From the NCBI GenBank assembly GCA_001414485.1, contig LLEY01000039.1, positions 310,001 through 374,000 of the forward strand: a DNA stretch of 64,000 bases, given 5' to 3'. The notes beneath the pieces were generated by a model that was given only the letters and a program-made list of their open reading frames with translations, was not told the DNA's origin and did no database searches. This stretch comes from Calycina herbarum. Lineage: Eukaryota > Ascomycota > Leotiomycetes > Helotiales > Pezizellaceae. A program made the translations under genes and the position numbers. Below, in pieces: positions 38,016 to 49,864 of the stretch. How positions within the stretch are numbered: the stretch's first letter is position 1; every line of letters starts with the position of its first letter.

Positions 38016-39106
38016 AGTTTTGTTTTTGCGCTGTTTGCTGAATTCAAAAGTTGCAAGAGCAGGGAAGCACGCGCTTGATATATAAGGGAGGCGATTTGGG
38101 AAGGCGTTTATTTTCTTCAATCTGGCATACTCGTTTCCTTTTTATGGTGTAGGGTTATGGATGGAATTTTGGAGTTTCGTATTTCAAGGTTGGGATCTGT
38201 TTTGAGACAGGGAGTTTAACTTTCAAAGGCATGGGAAAATAAATACCAAATGGGATGGAGTTTGGGATTGAATTTAGGACGGCACTGGGAAATGGGGTGT
38301 AGGCGTAGCTTTTTGGGACCGATTGTGGGAGTTTTTCTTCTTATTTTATATAGCTAATTGATAATGATGGCATCATTTGTTTTCCAATTGGGTCGGATTT
38401 TCCGTTGCTGTTCTCTTTTGTTGGTAGTTGGTTGGTGTAGAATTTGTCCAGTCGGGGGCAAGTGTTGAAAAGGGGGGGGAAGAAGAGGGGTAATTGCCAA
38501 GTAGGATTAGAACCAATGAGACGTGAGGGGCTGAGGTTTTTGTTGCTTCTCGCGGTGGGAATGGGATTATGAGTTGTTCGGGTTATTCTGGATTATCCGT
38601 GGAAGGGGTAGGTATCCAATAAGGAGGGGGATGAGAGGGGGTAATCTGGTACGACAACTAATGAGAGGGCTTACACGTGAGCAAGGGGGGGATGTCGCGA
38701 GTTGGAATTGGATCATGGGTTGTTCGAGTTATTCTGCTTTTTTGGTGTGGAATTTTAGAAGCTGTCCAATTGGGTGGGGAAGGCGAGGGGCAATTGCCAG
38801 GTGTCCAAGTGGGAGTGGGAGTGGGAATACGACCAATGAGAAAATGGGGTTCTGGTTTTGTTGCATGTCGCTGGATTATGCGTTATTCGCGTTGTTCTGG
38901 AGTCGTCGGATTTTTTTGGAGTGTCGTGGTGTTCTTGGGTTTCGGAGTTTATGATTTCAGTTTTTGGGTGTTTTGTTTCTTAGCGTGTCATTGCTTTTCT
39001 TGTTTTTAGCTTCAGGTTTACTATTCTCGATTTACAGTTGGGTTCGAATGCTTTGGTATCTTTTGATATTTGCCATTTGGTTATATTTCTACGAGGTTGG
39101 AGGCTA
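38016..39106. other. 3' flank of the Zn2Cys6 gene and spacer, no gene seen
   Basis: A T- and G-rich plus strand with random frames. It contains the degenerate tandem repeat listed separately; nothing else is recognised. Confidence 0.5.
38436..38905 (+). repeat. Degenerate tandem repeat, three units of about 155 bp
   Basis: Each unit ends with a block like GATTATGAGTTGTTCGGGTT followed by ATTCTGG (about 38,567; 38,712; 38,877). Each has before it a G-rich block with GGGGTAATTGCCAAG or GGGGCAATTGCCAGG, then an ACCAATGAGA motif and a TTTTTGTTGC or TTTTGTTGC segment. Unit 2 is the most diverged. It lies in the 3' flank of the Zn2Cys6 gene and is not coding. Confidence 0.6.
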
Positions 39107-40566
39107 CTAGCTAGACGACTTGTCGCTGAAGAAGGGTGAACGACTAATAGGTTGAGCCAATGGTTCAAACTTGCAAGGACTTTTTAGTTTTCCGAGCAAG
39201 TCCCAGCAGAAATCCATAATTGCTTTTGGGTCCGCTTCATCGGTGGCTGGCACCACTTCTAAGCAGGTCTTGACCACGATCCAATATGTTTATGTTCCGC
39301 CGCAACGACCTTTCAACTCGCGAGCGATATCTTGGAGCCTTCCAGACCTCCTTGCTGGGTCAGAACTATACTTTGGCTTCCAGAATTCAGACAGTCGTCT
39401 CCAGAGACCAATCTCTAGCAACACGCATCCGAGAGCGTAGACATCAAACGCTCTGCAGAATCTTACTTTCGGATGGGTATGGGTGTGCGGCCACTGTGGA
39501 TGATGGTACAACACATCCATTCCCTCATTTCTTGCCTCCGAGGAAATCCCCTCGTGGTCTTCAGGCCTAGAGTACGCGAATCCGAGAACAAAGTGGTTCT
39601 TGAGATCGAAGCGGGATGGGTCGCCATCCGTTGAGCAAACCATTATACTATGGGAAGTGAAATCCTTATGCGACCAGCCTGAGCAATGCAATTCGAACAG
39701 TGTTTTGGCAAGTCCAGTTGCGATAGCAAACCGATCTTCAAGCGGTGGGAGCTTAGGATGACATTGTATGATATCGCTCAAAGCTACCGGTGTGGAAAGC
39801 GACTCATACAGTTGCGATCGTGGTAGCTGGAATATGAAGCCGAAACGGGCACTTTCGGGGTCATCGATATACCCCAAACAAGACAAAATTCGTAGCCCTG
39901 CGAGGTGTGAGAACTTCTCGAGAATACGGGCTAGGCCATCAGCACGAAGAGCCGTAGCGAAAGCGATGCATCCGCTACAGTAGCTCTGTGGTCATATGCC
40001 TTCCACTCCGCTAAAACCTTCTGCTTAGAATCATCGCCTGGTTCGTATATGGCAAACGTTCGAGTCAAGGTGGCCTCGATGTTTGTTATCCTTGTGATGA
40101 CCTCCCTGGGGAGCTTCATTGACAAACTAGGAGCCCAAGCATCCGTTTGCGTAGAAAACTTTACTTCGAGGCTCGCGTATTTCAAGGTTGCAGCAGCCCT
40201 CAGGCTTGTGCAAGGCCCTGCTGCATCCTCAACCACCCGAATCTCCTCTGAACCAACTCGTGTAGACAATATTTCGGCATTTAATGCTTCTATGAGGTGC
40301 GACTGCGATCGAAGTGGTATAAGGCTATATGGGGTCCAAAACAGGCGAATACGAATTCACTGCAAGAAAATGGAAGACAGCCACGATAGTTGTAGCCCAA
40401 AGTGGCTAGCTCAGCTCGGGTATATTGGAGCGCCAGTAGCCGCTAGCAGCATTATTAGATTAAGTGGCGGGACAGACCATTCCTTACACACGGTTGGTAG
40501 AATTTCACCCAGCTTCATCAGGTCTGAACGACCAGCGGATTCAGCAACTATTGGCTCATTGCTCAT
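39107..40566 (-). pseudogene. Protein-kinase-like gene (fungal pseudokinase type), disrupted
   Basis: The first ATG at 40566 gives MSNEPIVAESAGRSDLMKLG. An intron (acceptor TTGCAG near 40,362, or ATAG nearby) leads to a helical part, LIEALNAEILSTRVG. The C-terminal half is kinase-like: GYIDDPESARFGFIFQLP, the catalytic loop HCSGWSHKDFTSHSIMVC (HKD for HRD), VLGFAYSRP where DFG is lost, and AFDVYALGCVLLEIGLW. Two lesions appear. A frame change near 39,965 between KAYDHRATVADA and FATALRADGLARILEKF has no splice signals I accept. A TAA at 39290-39292 is followed in the same frame by 61 more natural codons to a TAG at 39107. Such kinase folds often follow HeLo domains in fungal incompatibility-type proteins, but no clear HeLo domain is seen. 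Confidence 0.6.
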
Positions 40567-40749
40567 TTAAGTTGGTCAATCGACGGAGAGGCGCTAACCT
40601 GCAACTTCCTCACCAGACAAGACCCTGCAATCACCCAATTGTCTTCTTTCCGCTGCGAGAAAACCTTGGTATCGCAGTGAGAAGCATCACCGAGCTCCAG
40701 CACATCATCTCGCTCTCCATAAGAATACCCATCTACTGTCGAATTCAAG

Positions 40750-42430
40750 ATGAGCCCCTCAGCCGGTCCGGCAATTCACGATAAGTGGCATAGCTCGGAG
40801 GAGAACACCGCCGCGAAACTTATCGAAATCAGGGGATATCGAGATCAAAACCTCAAGCAGCTCATGGCCGAAGTAGCCAAACGCGGTCTATTCGTTTACG
40901 AAATTGATAAGAACAACGTCGATCAAGTGGCGTGTGTGCTTCTCAAAGACGACATCGCACGCAATAAACGCATTACATCCATGTGCGATGACACAAATGA
41001 CCCTTCTGGTGCCAAGCGGCACGAGGAACAGGAGCGACAGATGCGAATCTCTTTGTATCTTGCTTCGGAGTATAACATCAAGAAGATGGAAATTCATTTG
41101 AGCTATGTGGATGAATACCGAAAGCGAAACATGAAGGAACTCGAGAACATGGCCAATGAAGTGTATGATGCAAATGTTCTCCACGAGACTCGCATGGAAG
41201 CATTCCTAATGGATGCAAACATGTCAGAACAGAAAAAGGATGCTGCCCGATTTTCGCTCAAGCAGGCCATGAAGGACTCGGCGGATAACTTCACAAAGCA
41301 AGTTTATTCGTGGGATAAAAATCATCATTCCTGGAACGAGTCTACACATAAGTACCTGACCAAACTGGGCCCCTACGACTCAGAAGGGTTGTATGTGCCT
41401 CGGAAGAAACGAACAATTCAAAATATGGTCTCTGGTGATCGAAAAGATCGAGACTTTCAGACGCTCGTTACTACCACAACAGAACACTCCAACATTCCCT
41501 CAGGCGGTCCGCCACCAAATCCCGAGACCAACCCAGCCCTTCCTGTAGTTGAACTTCGCCAAGCTCTCAAGAAGAACACCAAAGCCACCCCAGATATAAC
41601 TTCCACAGAGAAGTCGAATGTTGCTGCTCAGAAATTCACTGTTGATGCACCAACCCAATCTCTTTCTGCGAGTAATTGTGCGGAAATATCTGCTTCGAGT
41701 GTCAAGGTTGGAGGAAGCGCGGATACGGCAATCGATTTGACAGAAGAGGTAGGTCTTTATTATTGCTACTCTCTTGAACGCTAAGAGACTAAAATTGTTC
41801 ATTAGTCAACCCCCGATCGAGAGGACTGTAGCAGGCGCACTCACTCCCTTCCGAAAGCACCATCTACTGTTGCTTTTCATTCAAATGCACCTGTCCGTGG
41901 AGAAAAATCCGCAGACAGAACTTGTGCTGTAAATGACGAGGTAATTTCTGGAAATTTGGTGACTATCTAGGAGTTTCAAAGTTAACAGTAACTACTAGGC
42001 GATCCCAAATGAAGAGGCCTTCACTCCTGACGCCCCTCATTCATCGGCTGCTCCTCGATCCTCGACCGCCACTCAACAATCCAGCTTTCAGAAGCGCAAG
42101 CATCCTCTATCAACGGCAAATCCTGCTCCCAAGAAGCAAAAGAAGCAATCTGCCACGAGTTATATCGCAAATCGACCTTATATTGCCATTGCCAGAAAGG
42201 AAGTCTCAAAGCCGCTCACCTCTGCTTCTGACAAGAGTTTGAAGCAGTTGAAGGACATGGTCAAGGGAGAGATGGAGGTCTCTGAAATCATCCGGGATAA
42301 CCGCGGTTGGTATATCGTTTACAACAATACAGCAGCCGGGGTTCAAGCCATGAGACGATGCAAGTTTGGAGTGGGTTTTGACTGGAACGGTTATGTGCAG
42401 GCAGATCTACAGCTGGTTCCTCCACAATAG
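40750..42430 (+). CDS. Uncharacterised protein, 521 residues
   Basis: Three exons, 40750-41748, 41806-41940 and 41999-42430; introns of 57 and 58 bp (GTAGGT..TTAG, GTAATT..CTAG), all frames in phase. The N-terminal part (residues 10-60, AAKLIEIRGYRDQNLKQLMA then EVAKRGLFVYEID) is helical and faintly SAP-like; residues 90-190 are charged helices; 240-410 is Ser/Thr/Pro-rich and probably disordered, with a basic KKQKKQ nuclear-signal-like cluster. The last 75 residues (RGWYIVYNNTAAGVQAMRRC) form a small compact domain. I do not recognise the family. It is divergent from the kinase-like pseudogene with 183 bp between starts. Confidence 0.75.
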
Positions 42431-42569
42431 ACTAGCGTATCTTATATTATGAGAGTAGACTTCCAGTTTTCTATAGAAGGAAATTAGAGAGAAAATAAGA
42501 TCTTCGGGGAGTACTATATATAAAGATTATAAGAAATGCCTTGAATATTTTATACTACTCTAGTAGATA

Positions 42570-43061
42570 CAGTGAGTTACGAGTTAAGCTTGAATTTGCC
42601 TACTTTTTTTATTAAGGCTTTCTCTCTCTTTTCTTTAGAAGACAGAAAATAAAAGTACTCTAAAAGAGACAAGGCCTAGCTAGAAAGAAGCGTTATATCT
42701 AATTATCTCTCTTCTATATAATTTGTTAATTTAAAGTAAGTATAATAAAAATAAACTAAAAGATAAATAATTCTTAAAATAACCCCTTTTCTTGAAAAAA
42801 ATTTCACTACCCCTGTAAGGTCGACAGGCTATGCCAAGACCCTATAAAAATCAAGACAGATATAAAATTGTCTGTTTTTGTCCTATAAAGTTTATAGAGT
42901 ATAAGGGGAGATATAAGCCTCTTCTTTCCTATTCTTATAAATAGTATATCATATGTTGTTGTTAATTAATAGGTAAAGGAGTACCTAAAAAGAGGGAAAA
43001 TCTCAAAAAGCTCGGATTACAAAAAAAGTGGGCAAATTCAAGCTTAACTCGCAACTCACTG
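42570..43061. mobile_element. Short TIR element (MITE-like), 492 bp, TA target
   Basis: It has terminal inverted repeats of about 40 bp: the left begins CAGTGAGTTACGAGTTAAGC and the right is its reverse complement with few changes, ending in GCAACTCACTG. Both sides are flanked by TA (42568-42569, 43062-43063), as for Tc1/mariner-type insertions. The interior is AT-rich with no coding frame, so it would depend on a transposase elsewhere. Confidence 0.75.
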
Positions 43062-43488
43062 TAACGATATTTTATAAACTATATGTTTTTAGAAAATTTC
43101 TTATTTCCTAGACACTCTTTCCCTCTTTACTTAATAATAACGTATATTATTGTATTCTTAAGAATAGCTAATAAGAGCTCTATACCCTCTTTCTTACTTT
43201 ATAAACTTTTTAGGAAGAAAATAGATACTTTTATATATATCTGAATTTTTTATAAGGTTTTAGTAGAGACTACTTAACTTTATAAAAGTATAAAAAAATT
43301 TCTTATAAAAAGGGAGTTTTCTATTACTAAGTTTATTCTTATTATACTTACTTAGATATAGTAATAAATAGAGAGGAGGTATAAGAAGATAGAGTAGTTC
43401 TTTTTAGCTACGTCTTATATCTTAAAGAGTACTTTAGTTTTCTGTTTTCTAAAATAAATAAAGAAAAAACCTAAGAAGAAAAAAGCAC

Positions 43489-43536
43489 GGTTTATAAAAA
43501 AAGTGTTAAAAAGGAAGCTTAATTCGTAACTCACTG
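43489..43536. repeat. Third, unpaired copy of the same TIR
   Basis: AAAAAAAGTG then GGAAGCTTAATTCGTAACTC and ACTG followed by TA is the same right-hand TIR sequence, diverged. No matching left end lies between 43062 and 43488, so this is either a truncated second element or the original end of an element that took in the 492-bp one. Confidence 0.6.
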
Positions 43537-44210
43537 TATCTAAGAAATTACTAGAATTATCCCGAGTCAGAGTTTTGGTGAAGTCGCTATTTACTGCCAG
43601 TCTGCCTATCATAGGAGCCCCGAAAAAAAAGCGCGTATTTCCCCCTGGTGCCACACCCACCAAAAACACCAACAGCACCTCAAAATTAGCACACAACTTC
43701 TAGCTAGTTTCAAGCCATACGTTGTAGTCTGCTTTCAAGTCTAACACGCTTCCTAGGGGATGGACTTTTTTCCCTCTCTCTGGAGGGAGACCCTTGAAGC
43801 TTAGGGGTCACTCGCTAAAAGTTTATCGCGAGTCTAGGTACCTGAGAAAGGAGTGATCTCTTGAAATATTGGTGTTCCTATCCCGGTACAACAATGAAAT
43901 TCAATTACCCTAAACCTTTTGCATAATTGACTCGATTGTTCGAGGCTTTTTTACTACCGTGGAGCGACATCCAGAATATCGTTAGCCTAAAGGTTTAGGA
44001 ACATTCCAATTTAATTGAATAAAGTAAAACGCAAGTTATTTAATATTATAAAATTGGTTAACTTAGTAAGTATTTTTATAATTAACCATGACTAGCGCTG
44101 TTATATGTATATTGAAGTGCTGCAGTCTACATCATTACTATTTCCATCTAATAAATAAAAACCACTCAAACTTTACATACCAAACCTAATGTAAGCCGCC
44201 ATAAGTCAAC
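43537..44210. other. Spacer, no gene seen; 3' flank of the NACHT-WD40 pseudogene
   Basis: AT-rich at both ends with a GC-richer centre (43,570-43,870). No supported frame. Confidence 0.5.
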
Positions 44211-47200
44211 TCAAACGGGAGTCGAAACTCCAAAGCCGTCCACAAATTCCACTTCTTCCACACACTCCAATCCCTTCCGAATTACAGCCACCTCATCCTC
44301 CTTCGCAAAAATGACATTCCCCAATTTAGAATAAGCAATGTTTAAACCATCATTCGTGCTCAACCAGTCAGTCGGCAGAAAGAAGTGTCGTTTGTAGGTT
44401 CTTAATTCTGCCCAAACTTCCCCAGCTTCCAACGAACAAACCCACCCGTCATCATCTAACAGCAGGATGAGATTGTTGGTGATACAAATGATCATTCCGA
44501 ACGTTCCTACCAACCTAGCTACTTTGTCACCAATAGTATGGTTTAAAGGTGCTAGTCGCTCGGTGGTTGGATTCGAGGCGTTCACATCCCATAATAGAAA
44601 TTGGATGCGTGAGCGACGATGGCTTAAAGCAGAATATTGCGTTACAAGGAGTCGACCAGCCCACCCGGAATTCGCAGCACGGATTTCTAAATCAGAAAGT
44701 AAGTCATTCTCGACGTGGAGAGATATACCGGAGGGCGAGTTGAGTTGTTTTAAACCAGCCCAAGTATAAATTCTGATGGTAGAACGAACAACTAGGAGAA
44801 GCTGTGACGGGTTCGTGGGATGTTGTGCCCAGATTCCAGTATTGCGTGTTGTCCAAGTAAGGGAAATGGGGTCGGTTTTGGGGGTTGTAAGAGAACAGAG
44901 TCGGTCAGTGAGAGTGGTGACGATAAGAATCTGAGTTTCCGGGGGACTTAAAAGGAGGCTTTCAACGGGTTCCTCCATGCGATGTTCTTGTAGGAGTGAA
45001 CTAGTTTTGCAGCAATTCGGAGCGACGGTTAGTTGCCAGATGAGCACTCGGCTTGAAGAATCGGCGCTCGCCAAAATTGATTTGCTTCCACTAAAGGTAA
45101 GCAGTGTAACGGGAATACCGTTGAAATGGTCATACAAAAGCTGAGATTGTTTTCCTGTGGTTCCGCTAAAGACATTTACTTTACCTCCCTCGGTGCCACA
45201 GAAGACGTACTTTCCGGAAGGGTCAACACACATAGCCGTGATGACACCCAATTCGACAGCTTCTGGGATGACGGCTTCTTGAGTTTCTAGAAATGCAGTT
45301 TCGCTCATCTCCTCACTAATAACGTGCCTGACAAGGACCGTTGGCTCCCAAATATTTGTCTGCTGACCTCTAATATCCACAAAACGCAGGCTATCTAAGC
45401 AGAAGGCCAAGCTGCGAATATTGCTTTCACGGCCATAAATGACGTACATTAATTTCAACCTCACATCGTCGAAAGTCTCAAAGTCAAATATTCGGATGGT
45501 GCCACGAGAATCGCCGCTGATCAATGTTCGGCCACATGGAGAGCAAGCGAGGGTTTGTGCATCGGTATCCGCTTTGTGTGATGCTTTGATGTTTTCATCT
45601 TCTTCGAGTGGATCGAAAACCAAAATGGTGCCGCCTTTGTAAGATGCGGCGAGGGAATTTGCTTCCGATGCAGGACTAAAACAGAGCGAACTCGCGTGGA
45701 AAGGAAGAACTTCTTGTTCCGCGTGTGGTTTCTTGCAACTTCCGAGATACCCGTCTTCCCAACTCCAAATATAGATGTGACTTCCTCGATAGACGACTGC
45801 AAGTAGCTTGTGCTCTAATGAAAATGCAGCTGTGTCTGGGACTCTGTGGATTGGCCCACCTTCCTCATCTATACACCATTGCTGGGATTCCAAACACTCG
45901 CTACTGGCAATATCGAAGACATGAACTTGATTATCATGGCAAGCTACCATCAACGATTTGTTGTCAGGGGTAAAAGTCACAGCTATGCATGGTCTCGGAA
46001 TTGGAAACTCTGCAATGCGCTTCTTGTCAGAAACATCCCAGATACATATAGTTTTTCTGCCTGCTGAAGCAAGCATGTGACCGGAGACATTGAAGGCTAG
46101 CATCTTGATCGCTTCGCCATGGGCCATTTGCCCGTACTCCTGTGGTATACAACCGTACCATTTTGTCTGAGGCCCCAATTGCAAAATGGACGGTACCGCA
46201 AGCAACGGCTGTTGTTGAACTTTTGTGGTATGCTATAGTAGCTAGGCAATTATCCCAAGTTGTAGAAGACAGTCCCGTGACGGAAATGCCTCTAGTTGAC
46301 TTTCCAAACTGTTTGTATGGGGCTGCTTCGCGAGGGCACAAAGGAGGGATGATGTGATAAATTGACGGCGGCGACATGAGAAGATTTCGTCCGAATTTCG
46401 AAACTATGCGGATAAAGTCTGTACTCCACGAATCTACTGGTTCGATTTCCTTTTCAATTGCAGGAAAGTGTTTGGCTCGGCGTTTGAGATAAGTGCGTAG
46501 AACCATTCCAGCTTGTATCAAATGGTGCAGGTCTCCAGCCGATGCAATATGCTCTATCCAGGTCAAAACATTCCCGTTTCGGGAGGTGAGGAACTTAAAC
46601 ATTACATTAAGTAGTTCATTATCGGTGGTGGATGCTTTGTTCACATGCTCGTACCAGGATTTCGCGGCATAGTCGAAGAATGGCGATCGAGGTGTAGCAT
46701 TCAAGCTGGTGCTCGACCTTCGAGAGGCTGGGGCCATCATCGAGTAACTGCTTCAAGCAAGTTATTGCAAGGTGACGATGACCCTCTTTAGATGGAAAAG
46801 CAAACTCTGATTCGGTTTTTGGACTTGAAAGAAAGCTTCGTGCAGTTTGGTGGACGATGCGGATGCGGGACTGTTAATCAACATATACAAGGTTGCCACA
46901 CAGTATAGAAATTTGGTTTTCCAAGTTGTATACGTCGTCTTGAATATGAAGCTTGAGTGCCACGGTCAACTACTTTGACAATAACGGTCGAACAGCACAA
47001 GCTGTCCACATCAAAATTGCCTTGGCGAGGGGCTTACTATATGCAGCCCTTGAAAGTGGTTCCAGGGACCTCGAGTATAGTTTGTCCATCCCCTGTGGAA
47101 TATCTTCCAGAATCTTTTTCAATGTTGCTTCGCTGTATACTTGTCGCAGTTCTTTCAGAACATGTTTCACCCACAGAAACACTCCTTCTGATTTATCAAC

Positions 47201-49020
47201 CAGGGTATTTACAAGCTGCTCGCGGCTCTGGTGATTCTGCATGGAGGGAAAGTCGGTGTGGTTCCGGACATACCATCTAATGTCTTGGAGCGTGTCCTTG
47301 GGCAGTATTAATTGTATTTGAGGAGGAGGTTGCATTCCTTGTAATTGGCTATGCAATTCGTTACTCGGCCTCGAGGAAACAAATATCCGAAGAGGAAAGT
47401 GGTGGTCATTCTTGAGGATAAGCTGGAAGAAACTTGCCGGAGTTTTACATTCGTCGAGAGCATCAACAACCCAGTAGTGAGGCGTTGATGACATTGTCTG
47501 AAAGATACCTCCCAAGAAAAGCTTACGCCATATCGACTGGTAATTGTCTCTGTCGATCTGAACATCGTCCTCCAGCATGTCCAAGAATTTCTCCCGGATC
47601 AACACGTCTGAACATGCCATCTGGTACGCAAGAGACAGAAGACAGCTGCTTAGCGCCGACAAAGTCTTGTCCCCTTCCCGGAAAAAGTAGGAACTAACAT
47701 CGTCGCCCATGTCGCTCAGATGGTCTCTAACATAGTTCGTTAAGAAGGTCTTCCCTGTGGCCGGCCTTCCACTCAACCAGAAAAGAGGATTCGCTGAAGA
47801 AGAGTCTCTCCAAAGACAAAAATTTGGACTTGTGGACAGCCACTCACAGGACCCTCTGCCCGTGGCTCGTTTGTATCAATAAGTCCCTCTTCTAGCTGCT
47901 CAGAAATGTGAAGAAAATTCTTCCATTGCCGCTTCTGGTTGCGAATTTGTTCACGATGTTGTAGGTCCCCTTGTTCATGTTAGCATCCACGGACGAGAAA
48001 AGGGGAAGCGGACTGTTTTACAAGCTTCTCTGATCTTGTCTATGGTTATCGAAAAGGAATTTCGGACGCTCAAGAAATTATCATCCGAAGGAGAATCGAA
48101 TTTACAGACTCCGCGATGGTCAGCATTTAACGGAGATGATTGTTCGTTGGGTAAGCCCGTGAGTGCTGACGCCTTCGTTACAATCATCCTTTCGCCCAAA
48201 CCAAACAACGACATGGGCTGAGTCTCGTAAAAAGAATATATTCCCCCCGTTAGATTCACAGCACAGTGCCGGAATTCATCATTATCTGCTGGACGGCTGA
48301 GGACTCCTGGTGTAAGTCTGCCACAAACAGCCGGCTGCCTGAGAAGGAAGCACGCAAGACGAAGGAGAGAAGTTCAGCAGAAGCAGCACCGTGATGTGGG
48401 GTGGCTAAGAAATACATGCTGTAGAAGCGTTTTCCGAGTGTCTGGTACGCAGGATCGTTGTGTGAGAGGAGGTATGCCTATATAGGAGATATAAGTGCTT
48501 AATACTAATACTAAGGTATCTTGTATTGTGCGAATTTAATACCTTTTTTATCACTAAGCCATCCATGCTATGTGCAACTAAAATGATAGGAAGCTGTGCG
48601 CTTCGTTAGCCACGCTGATGGCTTCTGGGAAGATGTCTAGACGGCCTACATTCTGACTCCTCCTAACCAAAGGGTCTCCCAGCAATGAAGATAACAGCGC
48701 CTTGCCGAAATCATGGACATCGAGCTGGCAACCCCTTCGTGTGACCCAGTCCGAATCATAACCAAAGCTATGTACTCTCACCCCCTTGAAATCGGGGTCT
48801 CGCCGCAGCCACTCTTTGGGCCAATATCGGGAGGGGTCATCCCCCTTGCACCACGTCTTGCGAGAGCCTCCACAATGTCGGCAATGGGATCCGTGCGGTT
48901 ACAGACGAGGTTGAGCCCAAGATCACCACGTTTCTCTTCAACGCTTTCACTGGGGCGTCTGGTGATGGAGAGTCCACTGAAGACTCGCGATAACGTCGTC
49001 GTCCGCCGCCGCACACCACG
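44211..49020 (-). pseudogene. Esterase(SesB-like)-NACHT-WD40 NLR-type gene, broken
   Basis: Minus-strand order: N-terminal lipase-like domain (KTWCKGDDPSRYWPKEWL, RVHSFGYDSDWV, PIILVAHSMDGLV with the GxSxG Ser, FYSMYFLATPHHGA, GLPNEQSSPLNADHRGVCKF), then NACHT (FWLSGRPATGKTF P-loop, YWVVDALDECKTP Walker B), then a WD40 propeller of which 664 codons (46205-44211) are open (SAGRKTICIWDVSD, LISGDSRGTIRIFDFE). Three introns in the N-terminal part look normal. Lesions: a frameshifting deletion near 48,870 removing the expected VHG region, single-base shifts near 48,282, 47,850, 46,740 and 46,140, a TAG at 46970 and a TAA at 46874. Fungal NLRs of this type act in non-self recognition and regulated cell death; this copy is probably dead, or expresses the WD40 part alone. 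Confidence 0.8.
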
Positions 49021-49095
49021 CATTGGCTGCGGGGCCGTATCGTTTTCTTCGTCATACTACGTATTAAGAGCTTGTTAGCTCGCTCTACCTTCGGA

Positions 49096-49125
49096 TGTGT
49101 GTGTGTATATATATATATATATATA
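49096..49125 (+). repeat. (TG)n(TA)n microsatellite
   Basis: About five TG units run into about ten TA units, close to the presumed 5' end of the NLR pseudogene. Confidence 0.9.
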
Positions 49126-49864
49126 CATATACCTGCATCTATCCTAGAGAAGGGAAGGGGAAATTGCGAGGTTTTCAACGAACCTGGTCCGCGTCCATCA
49201 CGTGCGCGGCCTTCTCGAGCTTCCCTACTGGCGATCGGTTCGTGGGCTAGCGACAGGTCCGGCGGCTTTGCTACGATGCGATATCAACCAGCACAAGACA
49301 ACACATGGCAGGTATGGTAATTATTTACACAATAGAACGTCGTCGCAGTGGGTGTGGAGTACGAAGAAGGTTCAAGTGAGCCTCCTCCCAGTGTAGTGCT
49401 CATGCGATCACTGCCCACCTACAATCGCGACATACGCTTACCCCCAAACCTGAGGTGTGAAGACGTGGCACAGTTTGCAGCGATGGGTAGCTTTCCTCCC
49501 CAAGCGGGTGTGGTTGCACAGCTTCAAGGGCGGGTAGCTATGGGGACTTCCGCCGTTTGGTGCTCTGTGGTGGCTAGGAGCGCATCTCTTATTGTTTCTT
49601 CAAGGATCTCCTAGCATCGTGCCAATAGGCTTCTTTCTATTTACCTCTGGCGTATGCAGTACCCCGGGAAGCTGCACCATCTAAATGACCTCCAGCCGAG
49701 CAGAGACGAGGATGCCTCTTCATGGTTGAAAACAAGACTGAAGCTTCGCCCCCTCTTGGTCATGAAGGGTCCCAGAAGTTTTGTTACTGCTTTTCGCCTT
49801 CTAAGAAAACCTAGCTATCTCTCTTTAAATCTCGAGCCCGGTTCTTTGCAATTCTACGCGAGCC
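49126..49864. other. Spacer between the head-to-head NLR pseudogene and HIS3-like gene
   Basis: GC-balanced with several short frames, none recognisable. The HIS3-like start codon, and a possible first exon, should lie here if the gene is complete, but I could not place one. Confidence 0.4.

Noticed and set aside
38574..39009. Two 110-126 codon plus-strand frames downstream of the Zn2Cys6 gene
   Set aside because: Gly/Trp/Phe-rich translation produced by the degenerate G/T-rich tandem repeat; no start context or homology features.
40049..40570. 173-codon plus-strand frame
   Set aside because: It overlaps the kinase-like pseudogene antisense and lacks any domain; the minus strand gives family-like sequence.
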